This document shows, one piece after another, positions 56,429 to 64,000 of a stretch of DNA of 64,000 nt (position 1 is the stretch's first letter; every line of letters starts with the position of its first letter). The stretch lies in NCBI RefSeq assembly GCF_900100255.1, contig NZ_FMTS01000001.1, forward strand, positions 1,302,001 to 1,366,000, given 5' to 3'. Below the pieces are notes generated by a model that worked only from the letters and a program-made list of their open reading frames with translations, had not been told where the DNA came from and ran no database searches. Both the position numbers and the translations under genes were made by a program. Origin of the DNA: Asticcacaulis taihuensis (GTDB lineage Bacteria; Pseudomonadota; Alphaproteobacteria; Caulobacterales; Caulobacteraceae).

Positions 56429-58253
56429 GCCGTCTCGCCCCGGCCATGCTCAAATGCTGGCCATTAAAATAGAGCACACCGGCCGCCGGATCGTACACCC
56501 GGCAACGCTGCGCATCACACAGCACATCCGAAGGCCGTAAGGTCGCCAGATTGTGGCTCTGGGAGAAAGCATCGAGCGCGGCAATCGTCTGGCCGTTTTC
56601 GCGGTCGTACTGCGCGCGCGACATGCCGACACTTGAAGGATCACGTCCCAACCGCAGGGCCAGCCCCACCTGTGACGGCGGGTCGAAGTCATAAACCGGC
56701 ACCGGATAGAGCAGCACGACCCGTTTGCCGGCGGCCTGAAGATCGAGTGCACTTAGTTCCAGCCCGCCCATCATGGCGGCGCTGTTTTCCGCGTCATAGC
56801 GGCGATAATTGACCGCCAGGATCACCGTTCTGATGTTCGGATCGGATTTCAGGTGCAGCAGCATATCGGCATTATGATCGCGACAGGCGCGGTTATAGGC
56901 GATGGTATAACCGACACTTGGCGGACAGGCCGAAGCAGTAATCTGGCGCACATCCTCGCCCTGATCCGCCAGCGCTCTGGCTAATTCGACGCCCTCGCTA
57001 TCCCCCCACACGGCCACCGATGGCACGGCACCGCCAAGCACACAGGTGTCCCGATAGTCCCGGCGCGCATTCTGGGCGATATGGCAGCGTTTTCGATCCG
57101 GGCTGAAGTCGTCAGCAGCAGCAAAGGCGGCGCGTTCGGCGGCATTGAAACGCTGCGGCATTCCCTTGGCGCCAAAAACCAGCAGGGCACTGACAATCGA
57201 GATCGTCATGGCAAGGCCCGCCCATAGCCACAGCCGGCGCGGGCGTTTTTCCAGAAACGGCCGCTCGATATAGCGACGCGACAGAGCGGCGAAAACGAAG
57301 GCCGCGATCACCGCCGCAAGCGCGATCCACCACGCCTCGCCAAGGACGATCCGTGCGAAAACCAGAAGCGGCCAGTGCCAGAGATAGAGAGAATAGGACA
57401 TATCACCGGTCCAGACCAGGGGCGGCGCAGCTATCAGTCTGTTGCCCCAGCCATCGGCGGTCAGCAGCAACAACGCCGCCCCCAGGCAAGGCGGCAAGGC
57501 CCACAGGCAGGGAAATGGCACGCGATCATTGAGAAAAATCAGGCTGGCGACGAGCAGAAAAATGCCCAGCACTGACAAGAGCCGCTTTATTTTGTCACCC
57601 AGGATAAAGCGATCCTGCGCCCAGACGGTCAGAGCCCCGATCAGCAGTTCAAAGGCGCGGGTCATTGGCAGGTAGAAGGCTGCCTCCGGTCGCGTCGTTA
57701 TCTGGGCTGCGATCAGCGATACCAGGGCCAGGGCCGCCAATACTGGCCACAGAAAGCGCCTCGCAAACCGCCGCAAGGCCAGCAGAAGCAGCGGGAAAAC
57801 GAGGTAAAACTGTTCCTCGACACCCAGCGACCAGGTATGCAGCAACGGTTTCAGACTGGCCGATGCGTCGAAATAATCCGCCAACCGGGCAAAGGCGAAG
57901 TTCGACAGGAACAGCGTGGTGAAAAATTGGCTATAGACCAGTTCGCTCAGCAGCTTGGGCGGCAGGATGATCAGCCCGGCCACCAGAGTGAAGGCCAGCA
58001 CCGCAAACAGCGCCGGGAACAACCGCCGCACACGCCTCTGGTAAAAATCGCGCAGGCGAAAGGCGCCCGCCTCCATATCCCTCAGCAGAATTTGCGTGAT
58101 CAGATAACCCGAAATGACAAAGAAGATATCGACGCCGGCAAACCCGCCGGGCAAGGCGGCATGACTGATATGAAACAGCACCACGGCCAGCACGGCAATC
58201 CCGCGCAGGCCCTGAATATCGGCGCGTTTCTGCGGGTGCGCGTCAGCCGTCAT
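56394..58253 (-). CDS. Acyltransferase-3 with C-terminal SGNH domain
   Basis: A 619-residue two-part O-acyltransferase. Residues 1-370 are the membrane acyltransferase with IQGLRGIAVLAVVLFHISHAALPGG, VDIFFVISGYLITQILL and WSLGVEEQFYLVFPLL. Residues about 400-619 are a periplasmic SGNH domain with VAVWGDSEGVELARAL as the Ser block. The usual DxxH near the C-terminus reads NGQH, so the catalytic Asp is Asn here and the SGNH domain may be weakened. I chose the ATG at 58253, which overlaps the ilvC-like stop by 11 bases; a longer frame is open. Together the domains acetylate envelope glycans. Confidence 0.88.
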   Translation of the reverse strand: MTADAHPQKRADIQGLRGIAVLAVVLFHISHAALPGGFAGVDIFFVISGYLITQILLRDMEAGAFRLRDFYQRRVRRLFPALFAVLAFTLVAGLIILPPKLLSELVYSQFFTTLFLSNFAFARLADYFDASASLKPLLHTWSLGVEEQFYLVFPLLLLALRRFARRFLWPVLAALALVSLIAAQITTRPEAAFYLPMTRAFELLIGALTVWAQDRFILGDKIKRLLSVLGIFLLVASLIFLNDRVPFPCLWALPPCLGAALLLLTADGWGNRLIAAPPLVWTGDMSYSLYLWHWPLLVFARIVLGEAWWIALAAVIAAFVFAALSRRYIERPFLEKRPRRLWLWAGLAMTISIVSALLVFGAKGMPQRFNAAERAAFAAADDFSPDRKRCHIAQNARRDYRDTCVLGGAVPSVAVWGDSEGVELARALADQGEDVRQITASACPPSVGYTIAYNRACRDHNADMLLHLKSDPNIRTVILAVNYRRYDAENSAAMMGGLELSALDLQAAGKRVVLLYPVPVYDFDPPSQVGLALRLGRDPSSVGMSRAQYDRENGQTIAALDAFSQSHNLATLRPSDVLCDAQRCRVYDPAAGVLYFNGQHLSMAGARRLTSPIPLPHAE

Positions 58254-59244
58254 TCGCCGCCTTCGCCACGCCATCAAGATAACGCTTGGTCGCATCGAGC
58301 CGGTTGTCTTTCAGGGCCGCGCGGCGGCCAAGCAGGTCCGGGCTGCCGGCATTATAGTCGGCCATCAGTTGCCGCACGAAATCGCCCGACTGCACATCTT
58401 TCAGCACAGCCTGCATGGCCTGCTTGCTGGTTTCGTTGATAATGCGCGGACCGGTCAGGTAGGCGCCGTATTCCGCCGTATTACTGATTTTTTCGAAACC
58501 GCCGGACATGCCGAGCTCCCACAGCAGGTCGACCACCAGCTTCAGTTCATAACAGGTCTCGAACCACGCCACCTCCGGCGGATAACCCGCATCGACCAGG
58601 GTCTGGAACCCTTCGGTCACCAGATTGCGCGTGCCGCCGCACAGCACAACCTGCTCACCGAAAAGATCGCTCTCGCACTCGTCCTTCATGGTGGTTTCCA
58701 GAATGCCCTTGCGGCCGCAACCCAGCGCCGCGGCAAACGACAGCCCCAGCGCTTTCGCGTGTCCGGTCGCATCCTGCTGGACGGCGAACAGGCAGAAGAC
58801 ACCCTCGCCCGCCACATAGATATCACGGATGCGCGGCCCGATGCCCTTGGGCGAGACCAGCAGCACATCGACATCGGCGGGCGGTGTCACCAGTCCGAAA
58901 TTACAGGAAAGCCCATGCGCGAATATCAGCGCCTGACCGGCGCGCAGGTGCGGATTGATCTCGTCGGCAAAGAGTTTCTGGTGCGCTTCGTCCGAGGTCA
59001 GGACGATCAGCACATCGGCCCACTGCACACCTTCGGCTACCGTCACCACCTCAAAACCGTCGGCCTCGGCTTTGGCACGGGTCTTCGAGTCCGGTTTCAG
59101 CGCCACCCTGATCTGCGTCACGCCGGAATCGCGGGCATTCAGCGCCTGAGTGCGGCCCTGAGATCCATAGCCGATCACCAGCACCTTGCACGCGCGAATG
59201 ACGGAGAGATCACAATCGCGGTCATGATAAACGAGCAGTGGCAT
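58243..59244 (-). CDS. ilvC: Ketol-acid reductoisomerase, divergent
   Basis: A class I-type KARI of 333 residues, the enzyme of valine and isoleucine synthesis. Residues of catalysis are kept: HG in IFAHGL, PKG in VSPKGIG, metal ligands in ESDLFGEQ and in FETCYELKLVVDL, and Ser in ISNTAEYG. Several near-invariant stretches differ: GSQGRTQALN for GSQGHAHALN, HGLSCNF for HGLNVHF, GIGPRIRD for GPGHTVRS, and WELGMSGGFEKIS in place of YEGGIANMNYSIS. It may be a paralogue with an altered substrate. The ATG at 59244 matches usual KARI starts. Confidence 0.82.
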   Translation of the reverse strand: MPLLVYHDRDCDLSVIRACKVLVIGYGSQGRTQALNARDSGVTQIRVALKPDSKTRAKAEADGFEVVTVAEGVQWADVLIVLTSDEAHQKLFADEINPHLRAGQALIFAHGLSCNFGLVTPPADVDVLLVSPKGIGPRIRDIYVAGEGVFCLFAVQQDATGHAKALGLSFAAALGCGRKGILETTMKDECESDLFGEQVVLCGGTRNLVTEGFQTLVDAGYPPEVAWFETCYELKLVVDLLWELGMSGGFEKISNTAEYGAYLTGPRIINETSKQAMQAVLKDVQSGDFVRQLMADYNAGSPDLLGRRAALKDNRLDATKRYLDGVAKAANDG

Positions 59245-59298
59245 GGGGAGAACTCGCAAAAGAATCGTACAAGAATGCTTGTTTTAGGCTATTAAGGA

Positions 59299-59386
59299 AG
59301 CCCCCTCCACCCCATTCGGGGTGGCGGCACTACCGCTTCGCTGTTTGAGTGCGGTGGTCCCCCTCCCCCGCTTCGCAGGGGCGGAG
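59299..59386. repeat. GC-rich palindromic repeat before thyA
   Basis: CCCCCTCCACCCC...GGGGTGG and an inverted GTCCCCCTCCCCCGCTTCGC..GGGG unit, related to the type II copies but degenerate. It lies between the divergent ilvC-like and thyA genes, so it may overlap their promoters. Confidence 0.75.
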
Positions 59387-59421
59387 AAGAGGAAAGCAGT
59401 CAAGTCGTCGTGGAAGTGCCC

Positions 59422-60228
59422 ATGTTTGATCACCCCGAATACCAGTATCTCAATCTTGTCCGTGATATCATGGAGAACGGCGTGGCGCGGGCCGACCGCA
59501 CCGGCACCGGCACACTGGGGCTGTTCGGCCGGCAGATCCGTTTCGACCTCTCCAAAGGCTTCCCGCTCCTGACCACCAAGAAGGTGCATTTCAAGTCGAT
59601 TGCGGTGGAGCTTTTGTGGTTCCTGCGCGGCGATACCAATGTCAAATATCTCCACGATCACGGCGTCACCATCTGGGACGAATGGGCCGATGAAAACGGC
59701 GACCTGGGCCCCGTCTATGGCAAGCAGTGGCGTTCCTGGGCGGCGCCGGATGGCCGTGTCATCGACCAGATGAAAAACCTCGTCGAGAACCTCAAGACCA
59801 ATCCCTTTTCGCGCCGCCATGTCATTTCCGCCTGGAACCCGGCCGAGGTCGACGATATGGCCCTGCCGCCCTGCCACTGCCTGTTCCAGTTCTTTGTGGC
59901 AGATGGCAAGCTGTCCTGCCAGCTTTACCAGCGCTCGGCGGATATATTCCTGGGCGTGCCGTTCAATATCGCTTCCTATGCCCTGCTGACCCATATGGTG
60001 GCGCAGGCGGTCGGCTTAGAGGCGGGTGATTTCGTCCATAGCTTCGGCGATGTCCACCTCTACACCAACCATATGGAGCAGGCGAAGACCCAACTGGAAC
60101 GCACGCCGTTCGACTTCCCGACCTTGAAAATGGCCCCGAAAACCGACCTGTTCGGCTTTGACTATGCCGATTTCACCATCGAAAACTACCAGTCGCACGG
60201 CGCACTGAAGGCGCCTGTCGCCGTATGA
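59422..60228 (+). CDS. thyA: Thymidylate synthase
   Basis: ThyA methylates dUMP to dTMP with methylene-THF, producing dihydrofolate. The 268-residue protein has [14 protein letters not shown] near residue 20, the catalytic Cys in [12 protein letters not shown] (about residue 150), [21 protein letters not shown], and the C-terminal [15 protein letters not shown] chose the ATG at 59422 with GGAAG upstream over a GTG four codons earlier. It overlaps folA by four bases, so the dihydrofolate product and its reductase are made together. Confidence 0.96.
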   Translation: MFDHPEYQYLNLVRDIMENGVARADRTGTGTLGLFGRQIRFDLSKGFPLLTTKKVHFKSIAVELLWFLRGDTNVKYLHDHGVTIWDEWADENGDLGPVYGKQWRSWAAPDGRVIDQMKNLVENLKTNPFSRRHVISAWNPAEVDDMALPPCHCLFQFFVADGKLSCQLYQRSADIFLGVPFNIASYALLTHMVAQAVGLEAGDFVHSFGDVHLYTNHMEQAKTQLERTPFDFPTLKMAPKTDLFGFDYADFTIENYQSHGALKAPVAV

Positions 60229-60749
60229 TCGGAAAAGTCATACTGGCGCTTGTCGTTGCCATGAGCGACAACGGCGTGATCGGGCGTGACGGCGGCCTGC
60301 CGTGGCACCTGCGCTCCGACCTGAAGCGTTTCAAGGAAATCACCCAGTTCAAGCCGATCATCATGGGCTCGACCACCTGGGACTCGCTGCCGAAAAAGCC
60401 CCTGCCCGGCCGGCTGAACATCGTCCTTAGCCGCGATCCCCGCATGGAGGCTGAGGGCGGTATCATCTGCACCAGCCTGATGGAAGCGCTCGATATTGCC
60501 CGCGAACACGCCGCCGATGACGGGGCTGACGAAATCTGCGTGATCGGCGGGGCCAATGTCTATGAACAGACCCTGCCCAAGGCCGACCGGCTCTATGTCA
60601 GCCATGTCCATGCCGATGTCGAGGGCGATGCGCACTTCCCCCCCATCGATCCGGCGGTGTGGCAGGTGACCTCGGAGGAGTCGTTCTCGAAGACCGAAAA
60701 CGATGACCACGATTTTACCCTGCGCGTCTATGATCGGGTGAAAAAGTAA
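60225..60749 (+). CDS. folA: Dihydrofolate reductase
   Basis: FolA reduces dihydrofolate to tetrahydrofolate with NADPH, regenerating the cofactor used by ThyA. The 174-residue enzyme has [21 protein letters not shown] with the active-site Asp (in HLRSDL), [27 protein letters not shown] for NADPH binding, and [23 protein letters not shown]. The ATG lies within the thyA stop (ATGA). Length is normal. A palindromic repeat follows the gene. Confidence 0.95.
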   Translation: MIGKVILALVVAMSDNGVIGRDGGLPWHLRSDLKRFKEITQFKPIIMGSTTWDSLPKKPLPGRLNIVLSRDPRMEAEGGIICTSLMEALDIAREHAADDGADEICVIGGANVYEQTLPKADRLYVSHVHADVEGDAHFPPIDPAVWQVTSEESFSKTENDDHDFTLRVYDRVKK

Positions 60750-60752
60750 GAC

Positions 60753-60897
60753 GCCCCACCACCACGCCCGAAGACGGGCGCGGTCCCCCTCCCCATCAAA
60801 GATGGGGAGGTACGAGAATTTTCTATGCTTCTACCTCCCCAGTTTACTGGGGAGGGGGACCGCACGACGCGCGAAGCGCTAGATGCGGTGGTGGGGC
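60753..60897. repeat. GC-rich palindromic repeat, type II pair
   Basis: The outer arms GCCCCACCACC (60753) and GGTGGTGGGGC (60887-60897) enclose two units with GTCCCCCTCCCC boxes, GGGGAGGT stems and variable hairpins, as in the copy at 21882. It fills the gap between folA and the convergent hypothetical gene. Confidence 0.85.
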
Positions 60898-60907
60898 ATC
60901 TCACTTT

Positions 60908-62161
60908 CTAAGGAATCCCCGCACCGGCCTTGAGCATATCGCCCAGGCCGAAGCCCTTTTTCTTCTTTTTCTTGTCACCGGCCGGCGCGCTGTCATCCCC
61001 CTGATTGCCGCCCATCATACCGGCCATATCCTGGCCCAGCATCCCGCCGGTTGAGGTCTTGTAACGCACCTTGGTTTCCCAGGCGATGTTCCACGGCGTT
61101 TTCGGATCGGCCGGGCGCGGCGGATAGCTGAAATTGGCCTCCCCGCCATAGGCCGTAATGCCGTAGATCGCCCCTTGCACGTTCTGCCCTACCTCGGCCG
61201 GCACGGTGCAGGTGGTGGTCTCGCCCGGCAAAAGCGCCTTGTTGCCCAGCAGACGGTCGATATCGTTCGGCGTCAGATAGTCCGGCGCCATGCCCATCCA
61301 GCCGGTCTGCACCTGGGCCGATGTCCACATCACCATCACCGTCTCGCCATTTTGCTGGCCGCCGCCCATGGCCGTGGCGACGATCCCCTTCGCTCCGGGA
61401 ATGGCGGTCCAGGTCAGGCGCGTGGCGCCCGTGGCGTCGGTCGCATTGCCGGTGACGTCGATCGGGTCCATGAAGTCCTGCGCCTGGCTCAGGGTGAAAT
61501 CGATCTGCGGGCTGTAATTGCCCTTCACCGTATGGGCGCCGGCGAGCGATCCTTTAACGTCCTTTGCGCTCTGGCTGTTGGGCCATTCGCCATAGGTCTT
61601 GGCTGTCGTTGGCGACGGCGGATGCACCGCATCGAGCGCGATCGGCTTGAACATGGACAGCGCCATGGTCTGACGCTGCGTCGGATCGGCAATCTTCGCC
61701 AGATCGATCACCAGCGGCTGGCCGGCCGGGGCGTGTGCGCCACAGCCCCAGAAGATCAGTATCTTGCCCTTGGGCGTTTCGTGATCGGTCGTCTCGCCCG
61801 GCGCATAGTCGCGCTTGACCGGCGTGCCCGGCGTATAGCGCAGCGGCAGATTACCGGTGCCCAAACCGGCCGGCGGCAGGTGATCGGCCGCCGCGGCACC
61901 GCTGGCTGCCTGACTGGAACCCAGCCGTAAGTAAAGGCTGTGATGGACATTATCCCCGCCGCCCATCATGCCCATGATCGAACTCATGGAAGGCTTGCCG
62001 CCGCCGAGTGACATGCCGCTGGTCGTGGCGGTATCCACCCAGTAGCGCGCCACCGGACCGGTAACGACTTGCTTGACGGGCGCCGCCGCCTCAACCGGGC
62101 CAAGCCCCACGCCCACCCCGGCCATTACGCATAAAACTGACAGACGCTTTACAGAACGCAT
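60908..62161 (-). CDS. Secreted hypothetical protein, 417 aa
   Basis: An unrecognised exported protein. The ATG at 62161 has GGAGG five bases before it and starts a signal peptide (LSVLCVMAGVGVGLGPVEAAA). Residues 30-75 include SMSSIMGMMGGG, and a second Met/Gly run occurs near residue 385 (GQDMAGMMGGNQG). Between them the sequence is beta-rich, with ILIFWGCGAHAPAGQPLVIDLA and IDVTGNATDATGATRLTW. The end is DKKKKKKGFGLGDMLKAG, a basic tail with a short amphipathic helix. Only two Cys are seen. The clear signal peptide, ribosome binding site and coding bias make it a real gene; no function is inferred. Confidence 0.7.
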   Translation of the reverse strand: MRSVKRLSVLCVMAGVGVGLGPVEAAAPVKQVVTGPVARYWVDTATTSGMSLGGGKPSMSSIMGMMGGGDNVHHSLYLRLGSSQAASGAAAADHLPPAGLGTGNLPLRYTPGTPVKRDYAPGETTDHETPKGKILIFWGCGAHAPAGQPLVIDLAKIADPTQRQTMALSMFKPIALDAVHPPSPTTAKTYGEWPNSQSAKDVKGSLAGAHTVKGNYSPQIDFTLSQAQDFMDPIDVTGNATDATGATRLTWTAIPGAKGIVATAMGGGQQNGETVMVMWTSAQVQTGWMGMAPDYLTPNDIDRLLGNKALLPGETTTCTVPAEVGQNVQGAIYGITAYGGEANFSYPPRPADPKTPWNIAWETKVRYKTSTGGMLGQDMAGMMGGNQGDDSAPAGDKKKKKKGFGLGDMLKAGAGIP

Positions 62162-62263
62162 AGCCACCTCCGCGCCGATCGGCATTTCCAGTTTGCAATT
62201 TCAGAGAATTATCGCAGACTGGATACGCCGGATCGGCGCGGCTGGCAATGTGAAAGAACGCCG

Positions 62264-63358
62264 TTAGACGAGCGATCCGAGAAGCGCGCGTTCAAAGCCC
62301 TTCGCTTCCGTGCCGCGGCCGGCGCGGATCTTTTCCACCCATTCCGGATCGGCCAGAAGCGCGCGCCCAACGGCCACCAGATCAAATTCGCCGGCATCGA
62401 GCCGCTTCAGCAGCCCATCGATCGAGGCCGGTTGCGACACCTCGCCGCCGAAAGCCGCGATGAACTCGCCTGACAGCCCGACCGAGCCGACCGTAATCGT
62501 CGGCGCGCCGGTGATCTTCTTGGCCCAGCCGGCAAAATTCAGGTCACTGCCCTCGAACTCCGGCTCCCAGAAACGACGTTGCGAGCAGTGCAGGATATCA
62601 ACGCCGGCATCCAGTAGCGGCGTCAGCCACTCCTCCATTTCGTCCGGCGTTTTGGCGACCTTGGCGTCATAGACCGGCGACTTGAACTGCGACAAACGAA
62701 TGATGACCGGGAAATCCGGACCGACCGCGGCCCGCGCCGCCTTGACCACCTCGACCGCAAAACGCGTGCGTTCGCCCACCGTAGCGCCGCCCCATTTATC
62801 GCTGCGCTTGTTGGTGCCGTCCCAGAAGAATTCGTCGATCAGGTAGCCATGCGCGCCATGCAGTTCGATGGCGTCAAACCCTATCCGCTTCGCATCGCCC
62901 GCCGCGCGGCCAAAGGCGGCGATTGCGTCGGCGATATCGGCCTCGCTCATCGGCGCACCGACCGTGCCGCCATTCACACCGATGCCGGAAGGGGAATCCA
63001 TCGGCGTCGGACGATAATCGGGATTGTTGCCGAACGCCGCGCCCGTATGCCAGATCTGCGGCGCAATCTTGCCGCCCTTGGCATGAACGGCCTCGACGAC
63101 CCTGGCCCAGCCATCCAGCGCTTCGCCGTAGATATTGGGGATATTGGCTTCGTTCTTGGAGGCCGGACGCTCGATAACCGTGCCTTCGGTCAGGATCAGC
63201 CCGACATTGTTTTCGGCGCGACGCTCATAATAATCGGCCACCGCCTGGTTCGGCACACCGCCCGGCGAGAAGTTCCGCGTCATCGGCGCCATGACGATGC
63301 GGTTTTGCAGGGTCAGGTTTTTCAGGGTGAAGGGCGAAAACAGGGTATTGAGGGACAT
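62264..63358 (-). CDS. Old yellow enzyme family NADH:flavin oxidoreductase
   Basis: A 364-residue FMN-containing ene-reductase. The start LFSPFTLKNLTLQNRIVMAPMTR supplies FMN contacts, and QIWHTGAAF is the loop near the flavin. FDAIELHGAHGYLIDEFFWDGTNKRSD holds the substrate-binding His pair region and Tyr, and AVGRALLADPEWVEKIR binds the phosphate. It should reduce activated C=C bonds of enones or act on nitro compounds with NAD(P)H. No regulator or partner gene is adjacent. The ATG is about 90 bases from yjdM on the same strand. Confidence 0.92.
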   Translation of the reverse strand: MSLNTLFSPFTLKNLTLQNRIVMAPMTRNFSPGGVPNQAVADYYERRAENNVGLILTEGTVIERPASKNEANIPNIYGEALDGWARVVEAVHAKGGKIAPQIWHTGAAFGNNPDYRPTPMDSPSGIGVNGGTVGAPMSEADIADAIAAFGRAAGDAKRIGFDAIELHGAHGYLIDEFFWDGTNKRSDKWGGATVGERTRFAVEVVKAARAAVGPDFPVIIRLSQFKSPVYDAKVAKTPDEMEEWLTPLLDAGVDILHCSQRRFWEPEFEGSDLNFAGWAKKITGAPTITVGSVGLSGEFIAAFGGEVSQPASIDGLLKRLDAGEFDLVAVGRALLADPEWVEKIRAGRGTEAKGFERALLGSLV

Positions 63359-63446
63359 GCGGCAACTCCGTAAGCGTATCAGTTGCTGATATGGTTACGG
63401 TATGCTGCGGTGCAAGATCACATGGCTCAAGAATGTGCGGCGCCCC

Positions 63447-63803
63447 CTAATCAGTGACCTTCTTTACGAATTCCGATTTCAGTCCCATCGCCCCGATACC
63501 GGGCACCTTGCAATCAATATTATGATCGCTGTCGACCAGGCGGATATTCCTGACCTTGGTGCCGACCTTGATGACATCCGAGGAGCCTTTCAGCTTCAGA
63601 TCCTTGATGAGGGTGACCGTATCGCCATCCTGCAACACCGCGCCATTCGCATCGCGGACCACGAGGCCGCCCTCATCCGCAGCTTCCGCCGCACCGTCAG
63701 CGGTGCGCGGCCATTCATGGGCGCATTCCGGGCAGATCAGAAGTGCCCCATCTTCGTATACATAGGTGGACTGGCATTTGGGGCACGGCGGCATTTCACT
63801 CAT
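63447..63803 (-). CDS. yjdM: Zinc-ribbon protein YjdM (PhnA family)
   Basis: A small protein of 118 residues. The N-terminal zinc ribbon has CPKCQS and CPECAHEW (two CxxC knuckles, about residues 6-28). The C-terminal PhnA domain has [28 protein letters not shown] and [26 protein letters not shown]. Despite the old name it is not the phosphonoacetate hydrolase, and its function is uncertain. I chose the ATG at 63803 (MSEMPPC); four more codons are open upstream. Confidence 0.93.
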   Translation of the reverse strand: MSEMPPCPKCQSTYVYEDGALLICPECAHEWPRTADGAAEAADEGGLVVRDANGAVLQDGDTVTLIKDLKLKGSSDVIKVGTKVRNIRLVDSDHNIDCKVPGIGAMGLKSEFVKKVTD

Positions 63804-63846
63804 AACAACACTCACTATTCAGAGGGTGAACAATTCAGGCGGGGCA

Positions 63847-64000
63847 TCACTTCAACGCTTTCAAAACCCGCTCTGCGATATTCTTGAACCGCGTCGCTAT
63901 ATCGCTCTGCGGCGCCAGCGCCGTCACCGGCTTGCCTTCATCGCAGCCCTTGCGCATGGCGGGGTCAAGCGGCACCTCACCCAGGAAAGGCACGTTCAGC
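63847..64000 (-). CDS. mrp: Mrp/NBP35-type Fe-S cluster carrier ATPase, C-terminal part
   Basis: The gene runs off the right edge; about 50 C-terminal codons are visible. The segment LNVPFLGEVPLDPAMRKGCDEGKPV, then APQSDIATRFKNIAERVLKAL, matches the end of Mrp/ApbC proteins, P-loop ATPases that carry Fe-S clusters to apoproteins. The characteristic FLGEVPLDPxxR and a D-x-G-x-PV pattern are kept. The P-loop lies outside the window. It ends about 45 bases upstream of yjdM on the same strand. Confidence 0.88.
   Translation of the reverse strand, partial: LNVPFLGEVPLDPAMRKGCDEGKPVTALAPQSDIATRFKNIAERVLKALK

Overview
The window is a high-GC, gene-dense chromosomal segment of an alphaproteobacterium. 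The gene families suggest the Caulobacterales, possibly near Asticcacaulis (inference). The pointers are a TonB-dependent receptor grouped with tryptophan-halogenase-like, SapC and cupin-8 genes, LacI-type operators in front of glycoside hydrolase genes, a HutF-type histidine pathway, and Omp85/TamB genes side by side. I see no phage, insertion sequence, CRISPR array, rRNA or tRNA.

Layout. 1-3.8 kb: the start of a 5-formyltetrahydrofolate cyclo-ligase gene with a probable 6S RNA upstream, a hypothetical gene, a ferredoxin and a 14-TM drug exporter. 3.9-8.2 kb: a secreted carbohydrate-binding-like protein, then a GH3 glucosidase/acetyltransferase/GDSL-hydrolase operon with a LacI-type operator. 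8.5-12.7 kb: dprA and topA. 12.9-15.2 kb: an overlapping ada / PF09859 oxygenase / alkB alkylation-repair operon. 15.5-21.9 kb: tamA-tamB. 22-24.7 kb: an alpha/beta hydrolase and a DUF3443/DUF2844 pair. The DUF3443 lipoprotein carries the sequence landmarks of a pepsin-like aspartic protease. 24.7-31.9 kb: the histidine utilisation genes hutC-hutF facing hutI-hutH-hutU-hutD across a perfect 15-bp inverted repeat; hutG is absent. 32-36.2 kb: thiolase, a metallo-beta-lactamase-fold lipoprotein and catalase.

36.5-46.4 kb: a carbohydrate-uptake locus on the minus strand, in the order TonB-dependent receptor, flavin halogenase-like protein, SapC, cupin-8 oxygenase, GH9 hydrolase. A strong intrinsic terminator follows the receptor gene and LacI-type operators precede the receptor and GH9 genes. 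46.4-64 kb: uvrC, three acyltransferase-3 proteins, a Nudix hydrolase, a 26-residue membrane peptide coupled to a pteridine-reductase-like SDR, a DUF559 endonuclease-like gene, a HerA-like ATPase, polyprenyl diphosphate synthase, trmN6, a divergent ketol-acid reductoisomerase, thyA-folA, a secreted hypothetical protein, an old-yellow-enzyme homologue, yjdM and the end of an mrp gene.

Two families of palindromic intergenic repeats are scattered through the window. One is GC-rich with CTCCCC/GGGGAG stems. One copy lies in frame inside trmN6, and a divergent pair brackets the DUF559 gene and supplies its ribosome binding site. The other is a long inverted repeat whose arms are tandem CACAGATTN units, found twice. 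The most interesting candidates are the DUF3443 pepsin-like lipoprotein with its DUF2844 partner, the halogenase/SapC/cupin set behind the receptor terminator, and the DUF559-repeat arrangement.
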